DNA of 64,000 nucleotides from Caenorhabditis remanei (lineage: Eukaryota; Nematoda; Chromadorea; Rhabditida; Rhabditidae), in the NCBI RefSeq assembly GCF_010183535.1, contig NC_071331.1, forward strand, positions 12,958,001-13,022,000, read 5' to 3'. The stretch's first letter is position 1. The number at the start of each line of letters is the position of its first letter. A model generated the notes under the pieces. The model saw nothing but the letters and a program-made list of their open reading frames with translations, ran no database searches and was not told where the DNA came from. This document shows positions 17,801 through 30,900 of this stretch, one piece after another. A program made the translations under genes and the position numbers.

Positions 17801-18552
17801 CTGATGGAATGGATGGCAAGGAGGAATGGGTGTAACCATGAGAAGATGCCAATTGATGAATAGCTGGATGATGGTTATGAGAAAAAACAAAGTGGGCGGA
17901 GTCAAGGATCTTCGTTGATTCTGTGGGCTCTTTTTCAGAAGATTCATGGGGTTTCAAGCCCGGTCAAAACTAGTTTAAAAAGTTGCAAATATGGATGAAT
18001 TTTTATCATTTACGAGTTAGAAACTTTCAAAATGCGATCCGCATGTGCGCATTGAGCAATTTTTGTGCGCAACCTATTCAGGATTGTTCGAAACAGTAAT
18101 CATTCTAATTTTTATTCAAAACAAACATAACTTTCTGGGATTCAATTATTCATAGAGCATTTGGATCTTCTACTATACTGGAAAAAGGAAATTGAATGAA
18201 GAGTAGTTACAGTTGTGGATTCAGAGAAATCTTCTGTCACACAACTGAAATTGAACCAACTAGTTTAAAAAAAAAGATAAGTCCAACAATTATCATAAAT
18301 GAGTATTTCGTTAAATCACTTGCAGTTTCAGAACATTTACATTAAGCTCTGCTCTTCTACCATCTGTTTCTTCTTTCTCAGGGTTATCAAATCTCAACTA
18401 CTCACCTCATCATTTTCATCTCCAATTTTATCATCATCCATATCTGGATCTGCTTCCATAATCATCTCATGTTCATCCCTTTCGTGCCTTTGTAACTCGT
18501 CCAAACTGTGAAATGCACCCGAACAATCACGACACAAGTACAGAGAACTCAT
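14817..18552 (-). CDS. C2H2 zinc-finger protein, M03D4.4-like
   Basis: Likely nuclear DNA-binding protein of about 507 aa. Exons on the minus strand: 18552-18406, 17010-16804, 16665-16552, 16368-16282, 16230-16109, 15830-15562, 15466-14994, 14921-14817, phases consistent throughout. It has an N-terminal finger (CRDCSGAFHSLDELQRHERD), an acidic linker, five tandem fingers with TGE/SGE-type linkers (YECEDC, CTQC, CPHC, CPQC, CLQC), an Asn/Gln-rich stretch, a lone finger CMLCKSQFNNQSSFTLHMY and a Ser/Pro-rich then coiled-coil C-terminus. Its position tail to tail with zen-4 matches my memory of M03D4.4 beside M03D4.1 in C. elegans. Intron 1 (17011-18405) is 1.4 kb. The target genes are unknown; further upstream non-coding exons are possible. 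Confidence 0.88.
15495..15562 (+). ncRNA. Candidate 21U-RNA (piRNA) locus
   Basis: Exact CTGTTTCA at 15495-15502. TGCT context puts the candidate 5' T at 15542, 40 nt past the motif. It lies in an intron of the zinc-finger gene on the opposite strand and ends at the neighbouring exon edge. Confidence 0.4.
16034..16100 (+). ncRNA. Candidate 21U-RNA (piRNA) locus
   Basis: Exact CTGTTTCA at 16034-16041. CAGT context gives a candidate 5' T at 16080 (39 nt). The motif sits inside a small inverted repeat (CTGTTTCAGACAG). Antisense, in an intron of the zinc-finger gene. Confidence 0.45.
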
Positions 18553-21150
18553 TCTGCAAAAAGTCAAGAACTTTGTTCATCAGAGTCAGTATTCCGGACG
18601 AAAAAAAGAACAAGCGTCTTGCATCATTTAGAAAAAAAACTTGGAATTGGGGACGGAGGGGACCACCATCGTCGTAAATGAGTGGTAGATGTGCTTGATT
18701 GCTTTCACATGTACTAGAGGAAATGGAGAAAAGAAGCTGAAGAAGAAGAATACGGGCCGGTCATTGTGTGCTCACTCACTTATTCAGATATTTGTTAGGA
18801 GAATAAGAAAGCAACCGGTGGTAATGGTAAAGGTAAAGATGCGGGAAACCTAGATACGGGAGGGGGTACTTGTGAATGTTTGGATGACCCACTGCTGCCA
18901 CCACCACACCCATTCCCGCTTCGAGTTGGCTGCTGCTCAAGGTCTTGCTCTTTTCATGACGAAGATAGAAAAGAAGATACAGTAATCTAATCCTAGCCCA
19001 GTGGTTGCTATGTTGAAAGAAGTGAAACTTAGAGAAAAGTTGGCGGTTTTTGTTTGCGTGACTGTTTGTATTAAGGAGGTTGAAAGCAAAGAGAGCAGAC
19101 AGTAGGGGAACGAGTAGAGCCAGCAAAAATGAAGTTAAATGGACGCGAAAAAATTGGGTGAAGGCTTGAGTTTCATGATGATGGTAGTGATGAACAACGA
19201 AAAGTAGGTCGGAGCAAACCAAAGCACACTGAGGGACAATTGGGGGGAAAACAGAGAGAGAATTTGCAGATGATGAGTCAGTTTTTGGAAATGAAGAAAG
19301 AAGGAATGAGGTACTTGAAAGTGTGGGTGAGAAGTACAGTGATCTTCAGTTTGAGTCTAGAATTGGTTTCAGTGGATCTTCTAGTTTTGGTTCTATAGAT
19401 TTGTTTGATTCTACAAAAAATCGGCATTGCAAAACTCTTAGATGTGGCAAGATCTTCCAGTTATCAATTTACTAAATTAAACTTGTAAATAGTCTGAATT
19501 GGATTTCTGAGTCAGGCAAGTCTCACACTTCAGAAGTTTTGAAATGCCTGAGACTTTAAGAGCTCAGCTCGAAGTAGCATCTCATTTGAAACTATCTGAC
19601 CTTATTATGAAACTACATTCCGTCAGAAGTTAGTTCCCTCATCCATCGAACCTACAACTCTCCATGACCTTTTCCTACTCCAGGGATATCCGTTCACTTT
19701 TTTCTCTTGTTCATCAAGAAGAAAAGTTCAGTGTCGTCCGGTGCCACCCATCTGGTCTTCAGTGATTCCTTCTCTTTTTCTTCTGAGATATCTCACACAC
19801 TCATAAACCACCACGGAACAACTCGGAGAAAAAAGAGAGAAGGAATCCGTTCAAGTAGAAAAAAAAGAAAATGAAAAAAGATGTTGGAGGTCGTTGGAAA
19901 AATCTTGTAAAACATCATGTACCCTTTTAATTTGAAGAGAAAAAAGTGCAAGTGATTCAAGGATTTCAGAAAAGAAAACGTTTCTGAGGAAACAATAAAA
20001 AAAGTATTTAGGAGATGGAAGAGAGAACGGAAGGATTGCATGTTTTGGGGGAAGAAGCATGGAGGAGTCAGTGGGTCAAAAAACTCAAAAAGATACCTCA
20101 CAAGAAGGGAAAAGAAACAAAAAGTGCCCACAGCCTGAATGACCTGGTAACCAGTTGTTGCGCAGGCGGCGCATGCTGAAGTTAGCAACTGGTGTGGTCT
20201 CGGAGCAGCAAGGAACACAAAAGGGGCGTAGTCAGGAGGTGTGGGGAGGATTCATGAGGCAGAGATGTGAACGGTAAGGAAGATAGAGTTGTGGAATACG
20301 ATTAGCTGGAGTATCAAACATGGATTCTGTCATTTTCTCAGGTTTCGAACAAATAGTTTTTTGAAGATAGAAGAATAAATATGAACTCAACTTTATATCG
20401 AGAGATAGAAAACTAAAATTACAAGAAATGGTTTAGAGAACATCTGCAAACATTTGAAATAGATTTCTCCAAAGAGATCATGCTCAAACTTAGTCCATCA
20501 CTAGTGAGACAGGAAGACTCTCAGCCTCAGAATACTGTAGTCTCTATCCCTTCGTATAGGCATGACCCCTTTCCCCCGCCCAAAACGTCAAACAATAACT
20601 ATCTGTAGGCTCGATAGACTCTTCGCTCAAGTTGGAGTCCATCTCAGTCTTCTTGATCTTGATCTTCTCTTCATTTTTTGCGTGTCATGTCGTGAAAAAG
20701 CGCTGCTTCTTTTTTTCCAAACCATTTTCCCCTCTCCCTCTCTCTCAACGTGATATGGTACTTTTGTGGGGATGGAATATAGGCGCCGCCCGTTTTGTCG
20801 AAGGCGATGCGCGACGCAATTCATCACGCGACAGGGAGCTCGCGCTGGCTCCCGCGCGAGAGCAACAACACGGTTACCAATTGGTCATGTCTCTGAAAAG
20901 AGTGAGAGAGAGACGCTTTTTTCATACTATTTTCCGTGTGCTCTTTCATACAGAATGGATTGAGAAGGAGAGCTTCAATGGGTGTGTGAAAGTTTTTTTT
21001 TGGAGGGAAGAGGAGAGAAAGAATCACGCACAAAAATATAGAAAGTATTCTAGGGAAAGGATAAGTTGAGGAGTAGCAGAACAATGTAGTGAGGAATAAA
21101 TTTCAAAATAATGATTCAGAAGAAAAATGTTGTTCCAATGAAAATGACAA

Positions 21151-21216
21151 ACAGAATACGAAATCCTCCCATCAACTCAAAAAAATGTTCATCATTAAAA
21201 AATAAATATGAAACAG
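21151..21216 (-). ncRNA. Candidate 21U-RNA (piRNA) locus
   Basis: TGAAACAG at 21209-21216 is the motif on the minus strand. YRNT context on that strand puts the 5' T at 21171 (38 nt). Intergenic. Confidence 0.5.
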
Positions 21217-21531
21217 AGTTAATCTTACATCATTATCTGCGATTTATAAGTTTTGAGTGAATTAATTCTAGCAGACTGGATCGTCTTGAAACCCTTATTA
21301 TAGGTAGTTAGACAATGGAAACTTAACCGTATGCAGTCTTCAGTGCAAGTAGAGATTGCAGGCCAAATCTAAACGGCAGTCGAAGTTAATCACTATGAGG
21401 ACACCGGCATAAAATCTTAAAATGGTCACGTAGTTATAGTCTCATTCGGTGTACTTTTGAGTAGGCATGGCTCGGACTCGATCAATTCTTATCAGCTTCA
21501 GAAACAGATTTGAAAGATTTGAAAAAAAAAC

Positions 21532-21599
21532 CTGTTTCATAAATCTCATTAATAAAAAACGGTCGCCTATCTTAATAATTCGCTTGTCCTTAGACGATC
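21532..21599 (+). ncRNA. Candidate 21U-RNA (piRNA) locus
   Basis: Exact CTGTTTCA at 21532-21539. TAAT context puts the 5' T at 21579 (40 nt). An alternative TAAT start lies 3 nt earlier. Intergenic. Confidence 0.5.
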
Positions 21600-22774
21600 A
21601 GATGCATGAACGTAGTGATCACCACTTTCATAAGACTATACTGCAGTTTCAGATGACTGATACATAGTAATCCACTAAAAAGTCTTACCAGTCAATACGC
21701 ATCAAAAAAACATGACTCCAGACCTACCATCTCTTCACTTTATACTTTTGATTCCTCTGGACTCTAATCTAGTTTCAACAAATGATTGTTACTCTAAACT
21801 ACACTCGAATCAAAAAACACATCAAAACTGTGTCCGAAGAATTCGTGGGATTTCTCTGTAGGCGTCTTCTTCCTATTATTGACTTGACAAATTCTTCAAC
21901 TTCTTTGCTAAAACCACCTCCACACATGCGAAAGAAACAAAACCAACATTTTGTTTATTTTTTCCACAATCTCTTTTTTCTTCTTCTTCTTCCACCACGT
22001 CATTCCAATTGTGTGTGAGCCCGCAAGGTTTACTCAACACCACGCAAAAAACTTTCCCCCTCCTGTGCTCCCGGGCTCCCGTTTCATTATGACCAAACGG
22101 TTTTTGTTCGGTTTTCGATTTTCTTCCCGTCTCGAGAAACTAACCAATAAGTTTTTTGAGAGTGAGATAGACATCTCAAACTCAAACTCAAACACACGCC
22201 TGAGCAGCATCTAACCCCCCGAATGAGAGCAAACCGAATAGAGCTCAAGCACAGAACGGAAGCTGAGGAGGCTAACGATGGTGTCGGAAAAAAGGTTGTG
22301 GGGTTGGATTGTGTGTGTGTGTTTTGTCTGTGTCCCTTTTCTTCTTCTTTTGCGGGTAAATATTAAGAGGAACTGTAGAAAAAGGATCGATAGAATAGAG
22401 AGAGAGAGAGAGAGAATCATTCTTTTACACAGTAGTGTGTGCTCTTATATGGTAACAATAATGAGATAAGGGGTTCGGAAGATGAGTTGGAACTAGAAAT
22501 CTTGTTTCTAGTCGTCGTTATCAACAAAATTGACCAAGTTGTATGATTAACTTATCACTTTGACAAACTGAAATCTGCCGAAAACCTCAAAAAATCCACC
22601 GTGATCGTGAGGGTAAAATGTTCTCAAACTTTCAGACCTAAATTTCTCGAACAGGAAGGGCAAAAACTGAAAGCAATTCATTAATTAAATTGTTCTCAGT
22701 TTTCCAATGATATAGGTCACATGCTATAACTCCGGTCCCTCCTAGAATATTCCCTAATTCGAAAAATAGTTTTT

Positions 22775-22842
22775 CTGTTTCACAGTACGAATATCAACAT
22801 GTTCAGATTTTAGAAATCCAGTCCTCTCCCATTTTCAGATCG
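22775..22842 (+). ncRNA. Candidate 21U-RNA (piRNA) locus
   Basis: Exact CTGTTTCA at 22775-22782. CAGT context puts the 5' T at 22822 (40 nt). Intergenic. Confidence 0.5.
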
Positions 22843-24152
22843 GAAAGTTTCAAACATTTGTTTTCACTTTTGTGACCACTAGATACCGTAATCTCATTGT
22901 TGCCCAACTTTTAAAGCACTTCGCAAATGCAAGGATTGCAATTGTAGATTCTTTGATTTAAGAAATTCCTGGAGTATATAACGCCGATGGGGGATCCTCA
23001 TAACCATGTCATACAGAAGATTGGGAAATGAGGGCAGGATTTTGTAACTCAGGTTTCAAAAAATGTACAACACTTTAGTTGAATGTGTTAAAAGAGACTC
23101 CGCTTATTTAGACTCCTGCAAAAACTATGCCCATCAGCTCATTATAATCTAAACATATCAAATTATGACCTTTTTCTCCAAACTGTTTATTTTTTTTGGA
23201 TCAAGCGAATACGGATAGAATGACTGGTAATAAGAGAAACAGAAGGGAGGATATAAACAAAATGGTTTACTCGAATGAGTTGGAGATGGGTTATACCAGA
23301 AGGATGGGGATGGGTGTCTGGAGAGCAATACGAGGAGTTACGCCATGTGTCTGGGTGGATATGAGGGGGTGATAGAAGAGGAAAAGCAGTTGGAGTTGGT
23401 GGGTCATAAAAACGGTGGGAGAGGAAGGTGTGGTTGGATTTAAATTGATGTAGAGTGACAAGTAATAATTGTGACACGTTGGGAACGGAAGGTGTCACTG
23501 GTCATAATTTATCAAGTGAAGTTATTACGGTTTCATGAGTTTTTGATGACTCTGAGTTTATTTTGGACTGCGTTCTTTGGTTAAACATCTCTCAAAACAT
23601 TTAACATCCTTCCCTATTTCTACAAAATCTTATCCTCGAGTTCAGTATTGAGTCATTCCTCAAAACCCAAATTGATCCACTTTTTTGTATCACCGCTATG
23701 TAAACACCTTTATAATACAGTCTCTTAATCTCTTACGGTGTCATGTTTGACACTCGACATGATGAAGAGGGTCCGTCCATCCCGCTTCTCTTGACCTGCT
23801 CAAGGAGAAACTATATTGCGCAATTATTCTATTGAGTCATGACGATCAGTCTTTGATGGAGATACTTTTCTAATTGAGGGGATTAGATGAGTGTATTGTA
23901 TTGTAATGAGAACGAGTGGATGAGGTGTTTTTCAGGTGTGATACTGTAGTGAATTACTAAAAATCTTTGTAAATTAAAATAGCAGAGGAACAATAAATCA
24001 TTATTGAAGACTGATTCGATTCTCATTGAATTTGAAGTAAGAGTGGGGTACTCGATTCGACTTTTTTACCTTCTGCCTGCTGTATATAAGTTGAGGAAAG
24101 TTCAAAATGAGCCAAAGGGTAATGTTTCCTGAGAAAAGTTCAAATTTTTTCT

Positions 24153-24219
24153 CTGTTTCAACCTAAATGTTAGTGGTTCCAGCTATTCTTATCATTAATA
24201 TGCAAGATGCTATCGAAAT
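24153..24219 (+). ncRNA. Candidate 21U-RNA (piRNA) locus
   Basis: Exact CTGTTTCA at 24153-24160. TAAT context puts the 5' T at 24199 (39 nt). Intergenic. Confidence 0.5.
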
Positions 24220-25913
24220 TTATCAGAATTGAGAATCCTTCTATCTCGATATGCTTCTGGATCTTTTCCCAGTCTTCCCACGCTTCAATCGCTTTAGTTC
24301 GAAACCAGCTGACCCAAAACACGTATCAAGTGGTCATCCTGATCAAAAAGTATGCGTATTACACATTCAGAACAAGAAGGACCACCCGACTTCTAACCTT
24401 ATCCACTCCTCCTTCATCTCAAACACGACAGTTGTCGTCGCGCGTCTTCTTTTTTGTGCCGCGCGGCTTCCGCACATCGCTTTGATTGGTTCCGTAGAGA
24501 AGAAGCGCACCTTGCGATGGCATGTGTCGGAGAATAGATGTGTATCCTTTTTTCTTACTTACCTACCCTTTACATACCACCGGCTGTAATCTATATCTCG
24601 CGTGCGCAGTGTGTTTGCAAGTGAGAGCACTTGATGGTCCGGCCCATCACTCTCACCACAAGCGGCTTCTTCTTTTAGTTCAACAGGTGGAAATTAATGA
24701 GATTGAAATGGTTTGAGAGTATGGAGAATAAGAAGTCGGAAGGGAATAAAGGAAGAAGTTAAAAGACAAGTTATGAGATGTTGTTTGAATGGGACGATGG
24801 GTTCACAGGGATCAGAAGGGAAATATTTTTTACGGGCATCAAATACAGGAAATGGGTGGATATTAAAGCTGAAAAATTATAATAAATCGGGGGACAAACA
24901 AATTTTTCTATTAATGATCAAGTATTCAAATAAGAGACAACTCACAATAATGTTCGAAGACAAAATCTGAAATCAGAAGATGTCTAATTATTACTGTTCC
25001 AATGACTTGATATTACTCACAATTTGTCAAACTACGTCACTAACGTCTTAGGCTTATAAGAAAATATCAAAAGAAGAAATTAGTTATTTAAAAAATACAG
25101 ATCATTGTTGTTCTCAAAGTTTTATTTGTTTCAAACTGAGGCTGAACATGTAAACTTTCAGAAACCACAATTCACAAAGAAGTGCTTTCTTTCCTTTTCT
25201 TCTCTATTTTTAATCGAACACCTGACGTTCTTTTCTCTCAATCTCATCTCGAGAATCCGAACAATAGAACACCCAATGTCTCGAGAGAAAAAGAAGATGA
25301 GCATGAATAAAAATCAGAAGAAAACACCGGAAGAAACCAGCTGATCTCTTCTCACTGAAGAATTCGACGAGTCGTCGGGAACTGATAAAAAGAGAGATGA
25401 TAGTGGTCATCCGGTTCGAGAATGTCCGTGTGAATAGGTCAAGTCGGTGGCTCCCCCGGTGCCAGGTGCATGAAGCCACCATGCGGAGACTCGGGAAAGA
25501 CTCGTTGAGAAGTTGGGGAGAGATGACAACAACTGTTGCGATGAAACACAAAACTTGTTTTGCAGAAAAGTGGAAACATATCAAGAACTTTTCAAAAAGT
25601 GCGTGGTAAGTAAGGGAGAGTTGAGGACTTTGACGGTTTCAGAGCATTGAGGTGCGGAATGTGTAGATGAAGTCTCTTCCACGGTATATCTGGAAAGCTG
25701 AAACTGAGAGTAGTCTGAATGTTTGTTTGGATTGGGCTTGTCGTCAAAAAGAATCAAGTTATGAGGTTCTTTCGTCTGAAAATGTATAGTGGAGAGCTGA
25801 AAAGGTATATTTTGCTATAACGAGATATTGCAGAACACGTTCAAATTACCTTTGATGTTAGCTTTCAATTTGTTTTTGTTTTACCAAAAAAATCCAAATA
25901 AGATTATTCTTTT

Positions 25914-25983
25914 GTAAAAACGGACTGTCAATGATCATCTGTAAAGAAAATTTGTTTCGAATCTTATTGACACTCTGAAACAG
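25914..25983 (-). ncRNA. Candidate 21U-RNA (piRNA) locus, weaker start context
   Basis: TGAAACAG at 25976-25983. The nearest YRNT context on the minus strand gives a 5' T at 25934, 42 nt from the motif and so slightly off the usual spacing. Intergenic. Confidence 0.33.
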
Positions 25984-26274
25984 TTCAACAAGAAATTGTA
26001 AGATATTCTTTAAAAATGTGTTATTCATTTTATCATCTATTTGATAAGTCATCATGTAATTACGTACCATGACTGTCTTCCCAACAAGTTCTTGCGATGT
26101 TTGCCCAGGAGATTAGTTATGGAAGATGCAGAGAGATTTGGGATGAATACAGTTGTACTCTATTATTGAATTAGGCTTTCGAGTGTGTGTCGGTGTCTTG
26201 TTTCATGCATGGAATCTCTTATTAAACAAAAAAGAATTGGTCCAGGGGGTCTAAGAACTTGTATAACATGGTTT

Positions 26275-26343
26275 CTGTTTCAAAAGGTTTTTAAATGTGT
26301 AGCAGTATAAAGTTCCCATCGCTTTTTCATCGAATTACTGTAT
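26275..26343 (+). ncRNA. Candidate 21U-RNA (piRNA) locus
   Basis: Exact CTGTTTCA at 26275-26282. CGCT context gives a 5' T at 26323 (41 nt). Intergenic. Confidence 0.4.
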
Positions 26344-26745
26344 TAGGAATCCTAATTTAGGATTGTCATAACTTGAGTCACAAAATGTTTCAAATGTTTT
26401 GAAATCTCATTTCCACCCATCTTCCTTTAAGGCACATTTCTACTATTCCAAGAACATACATCTCTCTATTGGCACCTTTTTCTCCGTTTACCGGTAGTAT
26501 TTGACCAAACTTTTTACTCTCCTCCTTATTCTTCACAGTCATGTTTTGTTTACCGTCACGCCATTCAAAAGGCTGATGTGGAAGCTGGCTGGTTGACTGA
26601 GAGCTCAACAAAGAGCATGTAGACAGAAGTGATATTTGAGAAGAAGTCATTGAGACAAAAGAACACCTCCTAAAAAGGTCGAGACAAGTGAAATTGAGTT
26701 GAGGGACGAGATGAGAGGGGATTCGTGGTAGTCTCGATTTGAAAA

Positions 26746-26811
26746 TGTATTTTTGAGAGGCACGTATTGCATATCATCAGCAGGACAGTTGATTTACAAT
26801 ATCTGAAACAG
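26746..26811 (-). ncRNA. Candidate 21U-RNA (piRNA) locus
   Basis: TGAAACAG at 26804-26811. YRNT context on the minus strand gives a 5' T at 26766 (38 nt). Intergenic. Confidence 0.5.
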
Positions 26812-27912
26812 TAACTGATGTTTCAACTTAAAATGATTCTTTAATCGAGTTACCTGGCATGTCGCCACTATCAATCTTTCTAGTGTATTCTCTGATCAGT
26901 CTTCTTTTATCCTGATTGATGTTCATAACCAGTCCTTCTTCTCCTTTCTTCCATCCTCTCACAACACATGACGGGGGCTGTATCCATTGGCATCCATCCA
27001 TAGTTTTCATCTTCTGCTGCGCGGAATGCCAGAAACTACTTGGGTCCCTCTAGTTGATGTCTCCTCTTACTCCACACTCTTTCCTCTTGGTTACACTTAT
27101 GTTTATACCGGACATGAGTTAGAGGTAACGAGAGAACGAGTGATCCGAGGAGGAACCAGAGATATAAATGATATGTGAGAGCTACTTTCTGCATGTGGTG
27201 TGCGCGGATGGATCAAACCGAACAGACGCCCTCCAACGGGGGTACCGAAGACCAATCACTTTACGGCGTGAGCAGCACTAAAAACAATCGAGATATTGTG
27301 GAAAGCATCCGAGTTTTTGAAAGTAGAGGGGTCGGAAGATAGAAGTTTTGTTCTTTTGAAATAGATGAATTTAGGAAAGGATGGGGTAGACTGTTTGGTT
27401 GAAATATCAGACGATCAAGCTTCTGGGATAGTGGTTCGATGTGGGATGGATGGTCTTATGGAGTTCTAAATCCAGACAGATCACACATCTACGTTTTCAA
27501 ACGTTTGATGTTTCAGTCATGAATTGTCCAAAAATTGTAGACAAAATTGTCAGTTTCATTAAAACTCCAATAAAAGAAAATGAGGGAGACATTATTCTCA
27601 AAATCGGGTCAGTTCCAGATTTAAAAGTTTCTTTCAAAACTTTGAATTTTGAAATCACAATTTGATCATTCAATATGGTTGGCTCTGAGCTTTGAGAAAT
27701 CAAGAAGGTGTTGGTTAAGTGGGGTTGAAGAAGAAGAAATCGGTTCCGGTTCAAGAGAGAAAAGATCATGAGAAGGTGAAACAAATCGAGATAGATAATA
27801 ATTCAGACAGTGAATTGAACACAAGTAGAAAGTTTTGAAATGGAAAGATGAGACAAAGAAGAAGTCATGAAGCATACAATAAATAGAAAATGAAGTGAGA
27901 TGAGAAGGTGTT

Positions 27913-30900
27913 TTAAGCGTTGAAACGAGTTTCTTTGAGTTTCTTGTACTTGTAGGTGAACATGTCGTTAATTTTCTCCTTTTGGAATTCTCCATTTTCG
28001 AAGAGTGACCTGGAAAACAATAAAAATTCAAGAAGCTAATGATTCAATTCATTCTTACTCATCACAATACTTCAGATCTGCGGTTCCTCTCTCCGAACAG
28101 TCGGAAGCGATGAAGAGAGGAACTGGAAGACTGATCGAACTCTCGATGATTTGATGGTCATAGCAGAGACTGTTCGTGAGCTCTTCCAAGTATTCCATAT
28201 CAACTCTCTTCGACGAATGAATGACTGTGTATTTCGTGGGTTTAGTAGTTCCTTGGATGGCATTGGCTCCCACATGGTAAAACTCATTGTACACGGGAGA
28301 GACGATAGCTGTGTCGACGATGGTGCCCGGCTTCAAGTTGCACACTCTCCCCTGAAAATGTTTCTGCTTTCAAGAGGAACGCAACCAAATAGCTTTACCT
28401 GAAACGAGTCAAAGAGCCTTGTGCTGTGCATCTTGGTCGCTGCCATGACAATTAGTTCAGGGTCGTATGACGCTTTGAGCGAAGCGAAGCATTCCAGACA
28501 CTTCTTAGTGTACACCTCGTTCACAGTTGCCAACTGGCTCTCTGCGATCCCATTGAAGTAGATCACGACCTTCTCGGCCTTCATCGCCCTATTTTTACGG
28601 GCAGTCTTGAGCGAATCCTTCAGTACATCGTAGATGACATCTCCGAAAATCTGAAATTTCTCAAATTCGTTTTTGTACACCAGAGGTTTCAGAACTCATA
28701 CGTCTTTGGTTCTTTTTGTGTAGTAGAATCCTCCACAGAATTTGTGAGCTCTATCCAGAATATTTCCAGCAAATCCAACTGACACTACCTCCTAAAAGAA
28801 AATGAAATGAACTAGCTCAACGAGACTGAATGACTTACCGACTCTCCATAAGCAGTGTGTGAGAGTGAGAACCCGAGGACGAGAATGTTCTCTTCATTCA
28901 AGAAGTTGGAGCCAATATTATAGTTCAATCCTCCAAGTTTCATGTTGGTTTTATTGACTATATTTCTCCGGGTTCTCGCCTGTCTTGCCAGGGTACGAGC
29001 TTTTTCCAAGTTAATTTCCTGAGTGAGAATATCATATCTCTGCTCGCATGCTTTGATGAATTCGTGGTAAGCAGTTTGTTTACTGAGAACAAAGAAGAGC
29101 AGTTGCTTTCCTGTTCTCATCGCATTTGTGAAGATGCTGTGAACATCTTTATTTCTGATGTGAGAGAAACTTGGTGGTTCCACTTGCATCCCACATTCAA
29201 ACATTTCATTCATCAGAATATCACCGACGTCCCTGGAAGTAATTTTCTCGTAAAACTTCTGAGACAAGTGTAAGACATACCAACAAGTTTCATCATTGAG
29301 AAATACGATTTCCCAGTTCGTTAGCTTCTTTGGTTCCACAAAATGTCTACTGTTGTTTGATGAATAGTTGAGATGTGGAGCTGGAAGAACGACTGCAGGG
29401 ACAATCATCGGTTGCTCGATTCTGAAGACATCTGGGTTTACTTCATTGGTCAATCCCACTTGTTCAACGATCCTGTCAACGATATCCATACGCTGCTCAG
29501 GTTTCAATGCATTCATCTGAAAAATATTAATTTAACAAGTATGATACTTTTGAATAGTTTTACCCTGATCAGTCTGCTCTCCTCTTCTTTTGTCATTCTT
29601 TCCTTCGATACCTTCTGATCCGGAGCCAATCGAAGGACTTCTGGCGGGAAGTACGATACACGTCTTTCTGCATTAAGAGATACAGCAGCGACAGTGAAGA
29701 GATCAGGGTATTGGATCTCAATATTGTGACGGCTGCGGAAGTAGTCGTAGACAGAGATCATTAATCCGCTGTCTTGTTGAAATTCTTGATTCCTTGCGCT
29801 CGCAGCGAATCCTTTAATCATCATAACAGATCCATCGACTCCGAGATGTTTAAACTCTCCGTAGTCCAGAACAACATAACAGTTTTTGTGGTGTTCGAAA
29901 ATTTTGCGCGCGACGCTGTTTTCAGCTGACAATCTGCAGTGGAATCCATTAAAAGTCGAGAATACTTTTATAAGTGGCCAACAAAGATTAGGGTGGAAAA
30001 GCGAGACTTTGACTGAAATATAAAAAGATTGTTGATTGAGAAAATATTCGAAACGTACTGTCATTTGTCATGAAAAGACTTGGGTTTCCGTCAAATCCCT
30101 CCAATGTTTTGATTGATTTCGTGACTCCGACAGCTGACGAGATTTCTCCTTCTGGGAACTTTTCAAGATGAATTCTGAAAATGGAAATTGGAAAAAGAAA
30201 CAAATGTGATCAAATATTACGGAAGATTATTGCCCTTCATGAGATAGTGGGTTGTGTTGTTGACTTCTAGCACACTCAATCTGAAATTAAATTTTATTCG
30301 AATATTGAAGACTGAAGTTTCACCTTGAATTAGGCCCTTCTGCAATCATAGTGCTGATTGCTTGATGAATCGACTTATCCGCCTCGCCAGGACATTGATG
30401 AACTGATTTCCAAACGTCGTCGGAGGAAAGCTCACCGGAGCCAAGAATCTTGTTCAACTTGAACTCGGCACGAATGAAATTTGGTCGTTTGCTGATTCCT
30501 TCAGTGATGATCAGCGAGATATTCTGAATAAACACAAGTTTTGATCTACTCAACTCAATAATTGATATCTTACCTCATTTTCCAGTTCCGACAAGCTCCA
30601 GAGAATGCCTTGGCCATCATAGAACAATGTTCCACCATTTTTCAGATTCACGTAGCTGCTCATCGCTTTTGTGTATACACTCCTGCATCTATTTTTGTCC
30701 TTTTCATGCTCTTTGTCCATTTTGTTGGACTTCGAAATTGGAATGGTTACTTCACCTCCTCCTGGGCGGCTGAAGACATAATTGATAGTCACGGCGTATT
30801 GGTACACAGTGAACTTTGGAGACAGAACTAAAATTCGGAGAAGTTTTACGTAAAACTCAATTAGTGAAAACAAACCAATTCTTCTGCAATTGGTTCCAAC

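Larger units (their letters stand above)
18553..27912. other. 9.4 kb region without protein genes, rich in piRNA-type motifs
   Basis: No exon chain with consistent phase or recognisable product was found on either strand. The longer open frames are purine/pyrimidine-biased and lack splice support. Several GC-richer islets (about 20760-20870, 22020-22090, 24430-24520, 27190-27270) stand out from the AT-rich background and may be distal promoters of the zinc-finger gene (inference). A (GA)n run lies at 22397-22415. Seven exact CTGTTTCA octamers fall between 21.2 and 26.9 kb. Confidence 0.5.

Noticed and set aside
20632..21069. 145-codon plus-strand frame in a GC-richer islet
   Set aside because: Composition-driven; overlapping open frames occur on both strands and no exon chain extends it. 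More likely promoter-type sequence.
24251..24589. 112-codon plus-strand frame
   Set aside because: No recognisable domain, no supporting splice sites, overlaps another open frame of equal length.
25440..25480. Small hairpin GGTGGCT/AGCCACC as a possible microRNA precursor
   Set aside because: Only a 7-bp stem; far too short for a precursor.
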